DNA of 64,000 bases from an uncultured bacterium (GTDB lineage: Bacteria > Actinomycetota > Coriobacteriia > Coriobacteriales > Coriobacteriaceae), in NCBI GenBank assembly GCA_958349055.1, contig CATWBO010000008.1:5544-69543 (forward strand). The letters run 5' to 3'. The stretch's first letter is position 1. Each line of letters begins with the position of its first letter. Shown piece by piece: positions 41,763 to 49,928 of this stretch. The notes beneath the pieces are model-generated. The model searched no databases, was not told where the DNA came from, and saw nothing but the letters and a program-made list of their open reading frames with translations. A program made the position numbers and the translations under genes.

Positions 41763-44036
41763 TTACGCATCCTTTGCGGACGACTTAACAGATGCAGACT
41801 TGGCCTTGGTAGCAGCCTTTTTGACAGCCGGCTTCTTGGTCGCGGTAGCCTTAGCAGCGGGCTTTGCGGCGGTCTTGGCCTTGGTGGTCGTAGCCTTGGC
41901 CTTAGCCGGAGCCTTCTTGGCAGCCGCAGGCTTGGGCTTCACCGAGGACGCGCGCTTCTTGGGCGCAGCCTTGGGCTCCTTAACCACCGGCGGCTTGTAG
42001 CTGCTGGGGCCACGGCGCTTAAGCACCACGCCAGCCAGGCCGGGCACCTTAATCTCGATGGAGTCCATCTGCCCGTTCCAGGGATAGGGCTCGCTCGAGC
42101 AGGTGTAAGGCTCTTCTCCGGCATAGCCGCTGCCGCCAAACTCGGGACGGTCGGAGTCAAAGATGACCTCCCAGTCGCCCTCGCGCGGCACGCCCACGCG
42201 GAAGCTCTCGTAGCTCGCCGGGTCAAAGTTGATCAGGATCACCAGGTCGTCGTCGATGTCCTCGCCCTGGCGCACAAAGCTCACGATGGACTGCTTGGAG
42301 TTGTCCGCATCGATCCAGGTAAAGCCGTCATCGGTGTAGCCGCGCTCGTACAGAGCGGGCTCGGCAGTGTACAGGTGGTTGAGCGCCTTAATGAACGCCT
42401 GATGATGCTTGTGGGTCTCGTACTCCTCGGTCAGGAACCACTGGATGGACTCGTAGTAGCGCCACTCGATAAACTGGCCGATCTCGTTGCCCATAAAGTT
42501 AAGCTTGGCACCGGGATGCGTCATCTGGTAGAAGGCGAGCGTGCGCAGGCCGGCAAACTGGCGCCACCAGTCGCCCGGCATGCGGCCGATCAGCGAGCAC
42601 TTGCCGTGCACGACCTCGTCGTGGCTCAGTGGGCAGATAAAGTTCTCGGTAAAGGCGTACATAATGGAGAACGTGAGCAGCCCGTGGTTGCCGGGGCGCC
42701 ACGGAAAATCGGTCTGCATGTAGTGCAGGGTGTCGTTCATCCAGCCCATGTCCCACTTGTAGTGGAAGCCCAGGCCGCCGTCCTGCGGCGGGTAGGTCAC
42801 GAGTGGCCACGCGGTGGACTCCTCGGCCATCATCATTACGTCGGGGTAGTGCGCCTCTACAGCGCAGTTGACCTGACGGATAAACGCGCTGGCGTCCAAG
42901 TCCTCCTCGGTACCGTACTTGTTGAACTTCTTTTGGCCCGGATCGTCGATGCCAAAGTTGAGGTACAGCATGCTGGACACGCCGTCCATGCGAATGCCAT
43001 CTACGTGGAAGTTCTCGAGCCAGTACAGCACGTTGGAAACCAGGAAGGAGCGGACCTCGCCACGGGCGAAGTCGAACTTGTGCGTGCCCCAATTGGGGTG
43101 AATCTCGTGCTCAAACAGCATGTGGCCGTTAAAGGTGGCAAGGCCGTGGGAGTCGGCGCAAAAACCGCCGGGCACCCAGTCCATGATCACGCCGATGCCC
43201 GCCTCGTGGCACGCATCGATAAAGTGCATGAGCTGCTGCGGGTTGCCATAGCGCGACGTGGCGGCATAGTAGCCGGTCGTCTGGTAGCCCCAGGAGCCAT
43301 CGAAGGGATGTTCCATAAGGGGCATGACCTCGATATGCGTATAGCCCATGTCGCGCACATAGTCCACGAGCTCCACCGACAGGTCGTCGTAAGTGTAGAA
43401 CTCGCCGCGCTGCGCGGGGAAGGGATCCATGGGGCCGGGGTAGTTGCCGTACTCGTCCGGCTCGCCCTGCGGCGCATCGCCGTGGCGCTTCCACGAACCA
43501 ATATGCACCTCGTAGATGTTGAGCGGCTGCGACATGTGGTTGTGGCCGGCACGGCGCTTGAGCCACGTGGTGTCGTTCCACTTGTAGCCATCGAGGGTCC
43601 ACAGCACGCTGGCGGTACCCGGAGGGCACTCGGCCTTAAAGGCATACGGATCGGCCTTGTAAAGCTTTTCGCCCTCGTTGGTCTCGATCAGATACTTATA
43701 CAGCTGGCCCTGCTCGGCGCCAGGAATAAAGCCTTCCCAAATAGCGCTCGTATGTACGGGCACCAGCGGGTTGGCTTCTTCATTCCAGTCGTTAAATTCG
43801 CCAATGACATGCACGCTCTTTACATCGGGCGCCCAAACGCAAAAGCGCCAGCCGCGCGTACGGTTCTGCGTGTCGGGGTGCGCGCCCATCTTTTCCCAGC
43901 TGCGCTCCCACATGCCAATGCCAAACAGATAGACATCGTCCTTTGAGAGCTCCGGTGCGTGCGGAGCCGGCTTGCGGGTTGCGGGCTTTTTGGTCGTTGG
44001 CTTTAGCTTTGTATCGCTCACGTTTGATCCCATCAT
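41763..44036 (-). CDS. glgB: 1,4-alpha-glucan branching enzyme with lysine-rich N- and C-terminal extensions
   Basis: Introduces alpha-1,6 branches in glycogen. The core carries a CBM48-like domain (VWAPDVKSVHVIGEFNDWN), then a GH13 barrel with the nucleophile in GIRMDGVSSMLY and the acid in MMMAEESTAWP. Residues 6-24 are KLKPTTKKPATRKPAPHAP and the last 78 residues are a Lys/Ala/Pro/Thr tail (KPKPAAAKKAPAKAKATTTK and similar), the same composition as the GlgA tail. The start is uncertain: ATG 44036 has no ribosome site; GTG 44021 (VSDTKLK) has GGGA upstream. First gene of the glg operon. Confidence 0.94.
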   Translation of the reverse strand: MMGSNVSDTKLKPTTKKPATRKPAPHAPELSKDDVYLFGIGMWERSWEKMGAHPDTQNRTRGWRFCVWAPDVKSVHVIGEFNDWNEEANPLVPVHTSAIWEGFIPGAEQGQLYKYLIETNEGEKLYKADPYAFKAECPPGTASVLWTLDGYKWNDTTWLKRRAGHNHMSQPLNIYEVHIGSWKRHGDAPQGEPDEYGNYPGPMDPFPAQRGEFYTYDDLSVELVDYVRDMGYTHIEVMPLMEHPFDGSWGYQTTGYYAATSRYGNPQQLMHFIDACHEAGIGVIMDWVPGGFCADSHGLATFNGHMLFEHEIHPNWGTHKFDFARGEVRSFLVSNVLYWLENFHVDGIRMDGVSSMLYLNFGIDDPGQKKFNKYGTEEDLDASAFIRQVNCAVEAHYPDVMMMAEESTAWPLVTYPPQDGGLGFHYKWDMGWMNDTLHYMQTDFPWRPGNHGLLTFSIMYAFTENFICPLSHDEVVHGKCSLIGRMPGDWWRQFAGLRTLAFYQMTHPGAKLNFMGNEIGQFIEWRYYESIQWFLTEEYETHKHHQAFIKALNHLYTAEPALYERGYTDDGFTWIDADNSKQSIVSFVRQGEDIDDDLVILINFDPASYESFRVGVPREGDWEVIFDSDRPEFGGSGYAGEEPYTCSSEPYPWNGQMDSIEIKVPGLAGVVLKRRGPSSYKPPVVKEPKAAPKKRASSVKPKPAAAKKAPAKAKATTTKAKTAAKPAAKATATKKPAVKKAATKAKSASVKSSAKDA

Positions 44037-44258
44037 GACGCGGCAGCGTGTTGCCTTGGTGACTAGATGCGAAAGGTCCAGGGCTGCACGAATCGAAGGG
44101 ACGGCGATAGTTCTATGATTCGTTCCACCTCGCGTGCTCGGTGGAACTTTCGGCAGAAACTACCATAACACCTGTACATTACTTTTATGGAGGAAAGTGG
44201 TTTTGCGGTGGCTTTTAATCGGTGAGCGCCATGTTTGGACCACTGGCAGAATTGCGAT

Positions 44259-44282
44259 GGTAAAACTCTTGACAGTTTTACC
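44259..44282. promoter_or_regulatory. Inverted-repeat operator in the glgB / HAD phosphatase gap
   Basis: GGTAAAAC (44259-44266) and GTTTTACC (44275-44282) form an 8-base inverted repeat whose spacer holds TTGACA, a -35-like element. A bound repressor would cover this promoter. It lies in the 331-base gap between divergent glgB and the HAD gene. Confidence 0.55.
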
Positions 44283-44315
44283 AATTAGGGTTTCAAGATT
44301 GTTAGTTTGACGTTT

Positions 44316-44330
44316 GGTAAAACGTTTTTA
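44316..44330. promoter_or_regulatory. Candidate LacI-family operator GGTAAAACGTTTTTA
   Basis: It contains TAAAACGTTTTTA, a near-palindrome centred on CG as in LacI/GalR operators. TTGACG (44307-44312) precedes it and GTTTACCAT (44338-44346) follows. This places a second site between the promoter and the HAD gene start. Confidence 0.5.
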
Positions 44331-44367
44331 GCAGGATGTTTACCATTTGACATCGAAAGGTTCGTTT

Positions 44368-45057
44368 ATGTCCCAGACCGCCGCCCCCAACGTTGCTTTT
44401 ATTTTCGATTGCGACGGCACACTGGTTAATAGCACCCCCGTTTGGGCCTATGCCCAGCCCGAGTTATTGCACCGCCACGGAGTTGACGTGACGGTCGACG
44501 ATTTTGCCCAGTTTGAGCATTTGTCGCTCGAGGATGAGTGCCAGGCCTACCACGACACCTGGGGCATTGGAGCGAATGGCGAGGAACTGTATCGCGAGCT
44601 GAGCGACATTCTGATTGATGGGTACTCCAAGGTGCCGCCGCGCGAGGGGCTCCTGGCATTTTTGAAGCGGGCGAAGGCGGCGGGCATTGCCATGTGCGTT
44701 GCCACGTCCACGCCAGCCGAGCTGGTTAAGTCTGCGCTTGCGGGAGCCGGGCTCGACGCGTACATGGATTTTGTTACCACGACGGGCGAGGCAGGACGCT
44801 CCAAACAGTTCCCCGACGTATACGAGCTGGCGTTGCGCCGTCTGGAGGAGCGCCATGGGTACAAGTTTGCGCGCGCCTGGGTGTTTGAGGACGCCGTTTT
44901 TGGCCTTAAGAGCTCTGGCGCCGCGGGCTTTAAGCGTGTAGGTATCTATGACCCGCACGGCCGCATGAAGCGCGACGACGTGCGCGCCAACTGCGATATC
45001 TTTATCGATAGCTATGAGGACCTGGATCTGGCCCGCGTGCTTTCGTTTGAGGGATAG
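44368..45057 (+). CDS. HAD-family phosphatase, beta-phosphoglucomutase-like
   Basis: A 229-residue HAD hydrolase: FIFDCDGTLVNS carries the two catalytic aspartates near residue 15, CVATSTPAELV is motif II, and WVFEDAVFGLKSS is motif IV. A helical cap domain sits after motif I, as in the phosphoglucomutase/phosphoglycolate group. Start ATG 44368 follows GAAAGG with seven bases of spacing. Divergence from glgB and shared operator-like sites suggest a sugar phosphate substrate, possibly glucose or maltose derived; this is inference. Confidence 0.87.
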   Translation: MSQTAAPNVAFIFDCDGTLVNSTPVWAYAQPELLHRHGVDVTVDDFAQFEHLSLEDECQAYHDTWGIGANGEELYRELSDILIDGYSKVPPREGLLAFLKRAKAAGIAMCVATSTPAELVKSALAGAGLDAYMDFVTTTGEAGRSKQFPDVYELALRRLEERHGYKFARAWVFEDAVFGLKSSGAAGFKRVGIYDPHGRMKRDDVRANCDIFIDSYEDLDLARVLSFEG

Positions 45058-45066
45058 GCGAGGGCT

Positions 45067-45708
45067 GTGGCTTGTAAGGTATTAGTGGTCTGTGGTTCGC
45101 CCGTGGTGGCGAGCGCGGATCTGTTGCGTAGGCTAGCAGGGGAGTGCGACCACGTTGTCGCCGTGGACCGCGGGCTCGATGCGCTGCTGAGCGCGGGGCT
45201 AGGCTGCGACGTTTATGTGGGGGATGCCGACACGGTGAGCGATGCGGGTCGTGCGTTGGTCGATGCCGCCGAAGCCTTTGAGGTAGAGCGCCACGACCCG
45301 TACAAGGACTATACCGATCTGGCACTGGCGCTCGATTCCGTCCGGCGCCGCTGGCCGGGTGCCGAAGTGGTTGCGACCTGCGCTACGGGCGGCCGTCCGG
45401 ATATGGCGCTTTCCGTACTGGGTCTACTCGCAGGCTACGATGACGCCCCAGTCTGGATTGCCGAGGACAAGGTGGTTTCCCGCATCCTTCGCGCAGGCGA
45501 ATCTTGGACCATTGAGGGCGCCGAGGGCAAGACGTTCTCCATCATCGCCATTGCCCCCAACACCGAGGTAAGCGAACACGGCCTAGAATGGGAACTAAAC
45601 CACGCACCGTTGGGCTTGTTGGCCGACACCGGCATCAGCAACGTCGTTAGGTCAAAAGCCACGATCCAAGTCCACACCGGCACCGCCATCGCTTACCTCT
45701 ACAAGTAA
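45067..45708 (+). CDS. Thiamine pyrophosphokinase
   Basis: Transfers pyrophosphate from ATP to thiamine. The 213-residue protein has HVVAVDRGLDALLSAGL, YVGDADTV, and VERHDPYKDYTDLALAL, which together mark the catalytic domain, and a C-terminal beta domain with VVRSKATIQVHTGTAIAYL that closes the thiamine site. It starts with GTG 45067, 9 bases after the HAD gene, so the two may be cotranscribed. The hairpin at 45741 follows. Confidence 0.88.
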   Translation: MACKVLVVCGSPVVASADLLRRLAGECDHVVAVDRGLDALLSAGLGCDVYVGDADTVSDAGRALVDAAEAFEVERHDPYKDYTDLALALDSVRRRWPGAEVVATCATGGRPDMALSVLGLLAGYDDAPVWIAEDKVVSRILRAGESWTIEGAEGKTFSIIAIAPNTEVSEHGLEWELNHAPLGLLADTGISNVVRSKATIQVHTGTAIAYLYK

Positions 45709-45740
45709 GGGCCTCCGCATCAGGGTTTTATCGGGACGGT

Positions 45741-45779
45741 GGGCAGAAATAATCGCTCGAAGAGTGATTATTTCTGCCC
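45741..45779. repeat. Long hairpin GGGCAGAAATAATC after the thiamine pyrophosphokinase gene
   Basis: GGGCAGAAATAATCGCTC pairs with GAGTGATTATTTCTGCCC over 18 bases with a single G-U pair and a three-base loop. It resembles the window's other GGG-ended palindromes in form. It may also terminate transcription, although no T-run follows. Confidence 0.8.
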
Positions 45780-45821
45780 CAGGAAAACCCGTAAGGAGGA
45801 TAGGCAAATCAAAATTCCCCC

Positions 45822-45850
45822 TTGCATCCCCAAACACATTCCCCTATAGT
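45822..45850 (+). promoter_or_regulatory. Promoter of the tRNA-Ala gene
   Basis: TTGCAT (45822-45827), 17 bases, then TATAGT (45845-45850). The tRNA begins 14 bases after the -10 element. Confidence 0.75.
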
Positions 45851-45863
45851 ATCTCCTCGTCAC

Positions 45864-45939
45864 GGGGGCGTAGCTCAGCTGGGAGAGCGCTTGACTGGCA
45901 GTCAAGAGGTCAGGGGTTCGATCCCCCTCGTCTCCACCA
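45864..45939 (+). tRNA. tRNA-Ala (anticodon GGC)
   Basis: A 76-base cloverleaf including an encoded CCA end (45937-45939). Acceptor GGGGGCG pairs with CGTCTCC, with G3-U70, the alanine identity pair. The anticodon arm CTTGA-CTGGCAG-TCAAG gives anticodon GGC, reading GCC. D arm GCTC...GAGC and T arm with GGTTCGATCCCC are normal. Confidence 0.97.
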
Positions 45940-45949
45940 TCGTGAATAC

Positions 45950-45980
45950 AAAGGCCTTCGGTATTCCGGAGGCCTTTTTT
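45950..45980 (+). terminator. Terminator of the tRNA-Ala gene
   Basis: AAAGGCCTTCGG, loop TATT, CCGGAGGCC then TTTTTT. A strong intrinsic terminator 10 bases after the tRNA. The roughly 600 bases that follow to 46581 hold no gene. Confidence 0.93.
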
Positions 45981-46426
45981 CATGCCAAAACACCATACGC
46001 CACAAACCCCACCTACGCCAACAAAAAGTTGCACAATTTATTTCCCATCTCTGTACATAGTTTGTTAGACAAACGCGATTATCAGTGTAGATCGCCGTTC
46101 CATTTGGGCTTCAGGAACGCCCCTAATCAGCGTTAGCATCCCATTAACCTGCATCAATGTGAACAACACCCCAAAACAACCCCCTTGAGCACGCTAAATG
46201 AACGAAATGTTGTTCATCACTAACCAAATAGGTTTCGTTACAAGCTTGTGCTAGGATACCTAACGTCACATGAGTTCAACTGTGTTCACGGTTCCAGCAA
46301 ACCTCAAAGCGCAGGGTCGATCAGCATCCGGCCGTAACGGCGGTGCCAAAAACACCACGAGCTCCAATAAAGCTGTCATGCAGTAAGTCTTAGTTGGCCT
46401 GCATGTCAACACGTAGCAGTTCTTCA

Positions 46427-46486
46427 GCTGTTTGCGTGCGTTCCAGTTTTGTACCCGCTTGACTGGGCCGCACGCAGTCAGCTGGG
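46427..46486 (+). promoter_or_regulatory. Long-range stem within the polysaccharide operon leader
   Basis: CAGCTG-TTT-GCGTGCG pairs with CGCACGC-AGT-CAGCTG, two stems of 7 and 6 base pairs separated by a symmetric internal loop, enclosing about 28 bases. It forms part of the untranslated stretch before the LoaP-like gene and indicates a folded leader RNA. Confidence 0.5.
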
Positions 46487-46581
46487 GGTGTGGGCAAACT
46501 TGCGATACACGCCTACAGCCTCAGTGGCTGCACATTTACATACCGTTCACGGTGGGGCAGAGCCACGTGCTTGTCTAACTG

Positions 46582-46654
46582 GGCTCAGGGTTTGAATATG
46601 GAGCGCCTTCGCGCACAAGCGCCCTGGCGAAGCCATAGCCAAACCCCGTGAGCC
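46582..46654 (+). promoter_or_regulatory. Extended hairpin directly upstream of the LoaP-like gene
   Basis: Three stems stack in order: GGCTCA with TGAGCC, GGGTTTG with CAAACCC (two-base bulge), TATGG with CCATA, and CTTCGC with GCGAAG at the top, separated by an asymmetric loop. Total 73 bases, ending 14 bases before the AAGGGGG ribosome site. LoaP proteins are known to act through an RNA hairpin in the leader of their target operon, so this is a candidate recognition element. Confidence 0.55.
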
Positions 46655-46683
46655 ACACGTAAGACAGCAAGGGGGTGGTGCTC

Positions 46684-47229
46684 GTGTGGTATGTGATCCA
46701 GGTCATTAACGGTCGCGAAGATGTAATGCGCGAGCGCATCGAGCGTATGGTGCCGGCAAGCGCCATGCAGGAGCTCTTTTATCCCCAATATCAAACCGAG
46801 ATCAAGGTTCACGGCGAGTGGGTCAACACGACCAAGCCGCTGTTTCCCGGCTATCTCATCTGCGATACGGCAGATCCCCGCACCGTGCAACAGTATCTGC
46901 TGCGCATGGACGACTTTGCCCGGGTGCTTTCCCAGGACGATCAGTTTGTGCCGCTGGCAAAAGAAGAGACCCAGCTCATTGGCAGTTTTACCAATAGGGG
47001 AGACCGCGTAGTGCCCATGAGCGAGGCCTTAAAAGACGGCGACCAGGTCGTAGTAACGGCTGGTCCGCTGCTGGGCCACGAGGGTCTCATCAAAACCATT
47101 AACAGACGCAAGAGCACGGCTTATTTGGAGCTCGATCTGTGCGGCCGACGCGTAACCACCCGCGTTGGCCTTGCGGTGCTTTCAAACGAGCAGCGTGTGA
47201 TGCGCAACCTCAAAAAGGTGATCGCCTAG
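46684..47229 (+). CDS. loaP: LoaP/NusG-like specialised antiterminator
   Basis: A NusG paralogue of about 181 residues. The NGN domain covers 1-105 (WYVIQVINGREDVMRERIER, TKPLFPGYLICD) and the KOW domain follows (LKDGDQVVVTAGPLLGHEGL). The first-gene position in a long polysaccharide operon, and a structured leader before it, fit LoaP/RfaH-type processive antitermination. Start choice: GTG 46684 has AAGGGGG at 46669-46675 with eight bases of spacing; GTGs at 46675 and 46678 are too close. UpxY-type proteins are the other possibility. Confidence 0.85.
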   Translation: MWYVIQVINGREDVMRERIERMVPASAMQELFYPQYQTEIKVHGEWVNTTKPLFPGYLICDTADPRTVQQYLLRMDDFARVLSQDDQFVPLAKEETQLIGSFTNRGDRVVPMSEALKDGDQVVVTAGPLLGHEGLIKTINRRKSTAYLELDLCGRRVTTRVGLAVLSNEQRVMRNLKKVIA

Positions 47230-47280
47230 CTGCTGGCGATCGCAATAAAGAACAGGGAGGATCCCCGACCTGGGGACGAA

Positions 47281-48045
47281 GTGTTGGAAGAGAACGTGTC
47301 GGATAAAACTCAATACGCAACGGATGCGCCCGCGGGGGCGGCGCTGATTGCCCAGGCTATGGACCGGCGCGATGGCGCCGGCCGCTACAAGGCCATGCAA
47401 TCCATCATGGAATGGGACCGCTCGCGCCTGGCCTACCGGGCCGTGAAGCGCGCGTTCGACATCGTGTTCAGCGGCGTTGTGCTTGCCGTAATCGCCATCC
47501 CCAGCCTGGTGCTCGCCGCTGCCATCCGCCTGGAGAGCGAGGGCAGCCCATTCTACAGCCAGATCCGCGTGGGCCAGACCCGACCCGACGGCAGCCTGAC
47601 CACCTTCCGCATGTGGAAGTTCCGAAGCATGTACAAGGACGCCGACGACCGCCTCGCTGAGCTCAAGGAGCGCAACGAGATCGCCGGCGCCATGTTCAAG
47701 ATGAAAGAGGACCCCCGCGTCACCAAGATTGGCAGGTTCATCCGAAAGCACTCAATCGACGAGTTCCCGCAGTTCCTGAATGTGTTCCTGGGACAGATGT
47801 CCGTCGTGGGCCCGCGTCCGCCGCTGCCGAATGAGGTTGCGCAGTACACCGAGTACGACCTGCAGCGCCAGGCAGTGAAGCCTGGCATTACCGGCTGGTG
47901 GCAGGTTACCGACCGCAACGATACGGACTTCGATGGCATGGTGCGACGTGATTTGGAGTACATCGCTAAGCGCGGCGTGATTACCGATCTAAAAATCATC
48001 GCCCTTACAGTCATTGAAGTAATAACGGGGGGGGGTGCCTGCTAG
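47281..48045 (+). CDS. Phosphoglycosyl transferase (initiating sugar transferase), first copy
   Basis: Transfers a sugar phosphate to undecaprenyl phosphate to begin a polysaccharide repeat. The 254-residue protein has a 60-residue N-terminal cytoplasmic lead, a membrane hairpin at FDIVFSGVVLAVIAIPSLVL, and the catalytic domain with KFRSMYKDADD and DEFPQFLNVFLGQMSVVGPR. PGITGWWQV follows. Close to the stop codon it has a run of nine G bases (48027-48035), which encodes Gly-Gly and part of a third Gly. GTG start. A second family member follows at once. Confidence 0.93.
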   Translation: MLEENVSDKTQYATDAPAGAALIAQAMDRRDGAGRYKAMQSIMEWDRSRLAYRAVKRAFDIVFSGVVLAVIAIPSLVLAAAIRLESEGSPFYSQIRVGQTRPDGSLTTFRMWKFRSMYKDADDRLAELKERNEIAGAMFKMKEDPRVTKIGRFIRKHSIDEFPQFLNVFLGQMSVVGPRPPLPNEVAQYTEYDLQRQAVKPGITGWWQVTDRNDTDFDGMVRRDLEYIAKRGVITDLKIIALTVIEVITGGGAC

Positions 48046-48086
48046 AGGCATTTCCCGAGATATTTCCAATGGCGGGGTGTTAGCCC

Positions 48087-48731
48087 ATGTCTAGGAAACC
48101 AACGGGAACCCTCTTCTACCGCATATGCAAGAGAACGTTCGACATAGTATTCAGCGCCTGTTGCACGGCGCTTCTCGCGATACCTATAGCCGGTGTATGC
48201 GCAGCGATATGCGCAGAATCGCCGGGACGGCCCATCTACGCGCAAGAGCGAGTGGGCAGGGGCGGTCGGGCGATTCGAGTGCTTAAGCTCCGCAGCATGG
48301 TCACTGACGCAAACGATGTGCATAAGTACCTAAACCCTGAGCAATTAAACCAGTGGGAGGTCGAGCGCAAGGTCGACAACGATCCCCGCATTACCAAGGT
48401 GGGCCAGTTCATCCGTAAATGTTCCATCGATGAGATGCCGCAGTTTCTCAACGTACTTAAGGGTGACCTATCCGTTATCGGCCCGCGTCCCATCACGCGT
48501 GAAGAGTTGGAGCAACACTTCTCCGACGAGGAGAAGGAAGAGCTGTTGAGCGTCACCCCGGGCATCACTGGCCTATGGCAGGCGACTGACCGCAATGCTG
48601 CGACCTTTGAAAGCGGCTTGCGTCAACAGATTGAGCTTCGCTACGTACGCAATCGCTGTTTCCGCATGGATTGGAAGTGCTTCGTAGGTACTTTTGGCGC
48701 CATGTTCGGCAATTCCAAAACCGGTCGTTGA
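48087..48731 (+). CDS. Phosphoglycosyl transferase, second copy
   Basis: A 214-residue monotopic sugar transferase of the same family as its upstream neighbour: FDIVFSACCTALLAIPIAGV, LKLRSMVTDANDV, DEMPQFLNVLKGDLSVIGPR and PGITGLWQATDRN. It lacks the long N-terminal lead. The two differ enough (roughly half the residues in the core) that they probably prefer different sugars or act on different lipid-linked repeats. Confidence 0.92.
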   Translation: MSRKPTGTLFYRICKRTFDIVFSACCTALLAIPIAGVCAAICAESPGRPIYAQERVGRGGRAIRVLKLRSMVTDANDVHKYLNPEQLNQWEVERKVDNDPRITKVGQFIRKCSIDEMPQFLNVLKGDLSVIGPRPITREELEQHFSDEEKEELLSVTPGITGLWQATDRNAATFESGLRQQIELRYVRNRCFRMDWKCFVGTFGAMFGNSKTGR

Positions 48732-48765
48732 TTTTCGAAACACTAATTATAGAAAGGTGAAATAA

Positions 48766-49926
48766 ATGTCTTGCAATAGAACAGTGCCGTTCAATATTCC
48801 TCCTTGCGTAGGGGATGAAATCCAGTTTGTCCAACAGGCAGTTGAGGTCAACCACAAGATTGCTGGTGATGGCTTGTTTACAAAAAAGTGCAACGAATGG
48901 CTTGAGAGTCGCTTCAACTCCAATAAGATTCTGCTGACCACGAGCGGTACTAGTGCTCTCGAGATGGCTGCAATTCTTTGCGATCTAAAGCCTGGCGATG
49001 AGGTCATTCTCCCTTCGTTTACATTTACTTCAACGGCAACAGCGTTTGTTCTTGCTGGCGCGAAACTTGTTTTCGTTGATATCCGTCCTGACACCATGAA
49101 TATCGACGAGACGAAAATCGAGTCCGCCATCACTGAACGTACTCGTGTTATCGTGCCCGTACACTATGCTGGCGTCGCATGCGAGATGGATACTATCATG
49201 GATATCGCCCGGCGCCACAACCTTCTAGTTGTCGAGGATGCGGCGCAGGCTGTCATTGCTACCTATAAGGGACGTGCTCTCGGCACTATCGGTGACTTTG
49301 GTTGCTATAGCTTCCATGAGACGAAGAACTATTCGATGGGCGAAGGCGGCGCCATCTCTATCAACAATTCCGCTTACTGCGATCGCGCGGAGATCATCCG
49401 TGAGAAGGGTACCAACCGCGCACAGTTCTTCCGCGGCCAAGTCGCAAAGTATAACTGGGTCGACTTCGGTTCGAGCTATCTTCCCTCCGAGCTCAACGCA
49501 GCCTATCTGTGGGCTCAGCTCCAACACGCCGATGAAATCAACGAGAATCGTCTGACAACATGGCGAGCCTATTACGCCGCCTTTGAACCCCTTGCGGAGA
49601 AAGGACTTTTGGAGCTTCCGCGCGTTCCCGAGGGCTGTGAGCATAATGCGCACATGTTTTATATCAAGTTGCGCGATCTGGAGGCCCGAACTTCTTTCAT
49701 TACATTCATGAAGGAGCATGGCGTGGGGTGCGTGTTCCATTATGTTCCCCTGCATTCCGCTCCGGCTGGTGAGAGATTCGGCCGCTTCAGCGGAGAAGAT
49801 GAACACACTACTCCCGATTCCGATCGTTTGGTTCGTCTGCCTATGTACTACGGTATGTCGCTTGAAGATTTCGAGTATGTCGTTTCCTGCGCCAAAGAGT
49901 ACTTTCTCAAGAAGGCGAGGGCGTAG
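48766..49926 (+). CDS. wecE: dTDP-4-amino-4,6-dideoxygalactose transaminase
   Basis: A PLP-dependent DegT/DnrJ/EryC1 sugar aminotransferase of 386 residues. TTSGTSALEMAA binds the cofactor phosphate, VVEDAAQAV follows, and the PLP lysine is in SFHETKNYSMGEGGA, the form seen in WecE/RffA, which converts dTDP-4-keto-6-deoxyglucose into dTDP-Fuc4N. rmlA and rmlB lie in the same operon and supply that substrate. AAAGGTG precedes ATG 48766. Confidence 0.9.
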   Translation: MSCNRTVPFNIPPCVGDEIQFVQQAVEVNHKIAGDGLFTKKCNEWLESRFNSNKILLTTSGTSALEMAAILCDLKPGDEVILPSFTFTSTATAFVLAGAKLVFVDIRPDTMNIDETKIESAITERTRVIVPVHYAGVACEMDTIMDIARRHNLLVVEDAAQAVIATYKGRALGTIGDFGCYSFHETKNYSMGEGGAISINNSAYCDRAEIIREKGTNRAQFFRGQVAKYNWVDFGSSYLPSELNAAYLWAQLQHADEINENRLTTWRAYYAAFEPLAEKGLLELPRVPEGCEHNAHMFYIKLRDLEARTSFITFMKEHGVGCVFHYVPLHSAPAGERFGRFSGEDEHTTPDSDRLVRLPMYYGMSLEDFEYVVSCAKEYFLKKARA

Positions 49927-49928
49927 GA

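Noticed and set aside
45981..46426. A confident promoter for the polysaccharide operon
   Set aside because: Several weak -10-like strings exist (for example TAGGAT near 46250), but none has a good -35 element at the right distance.
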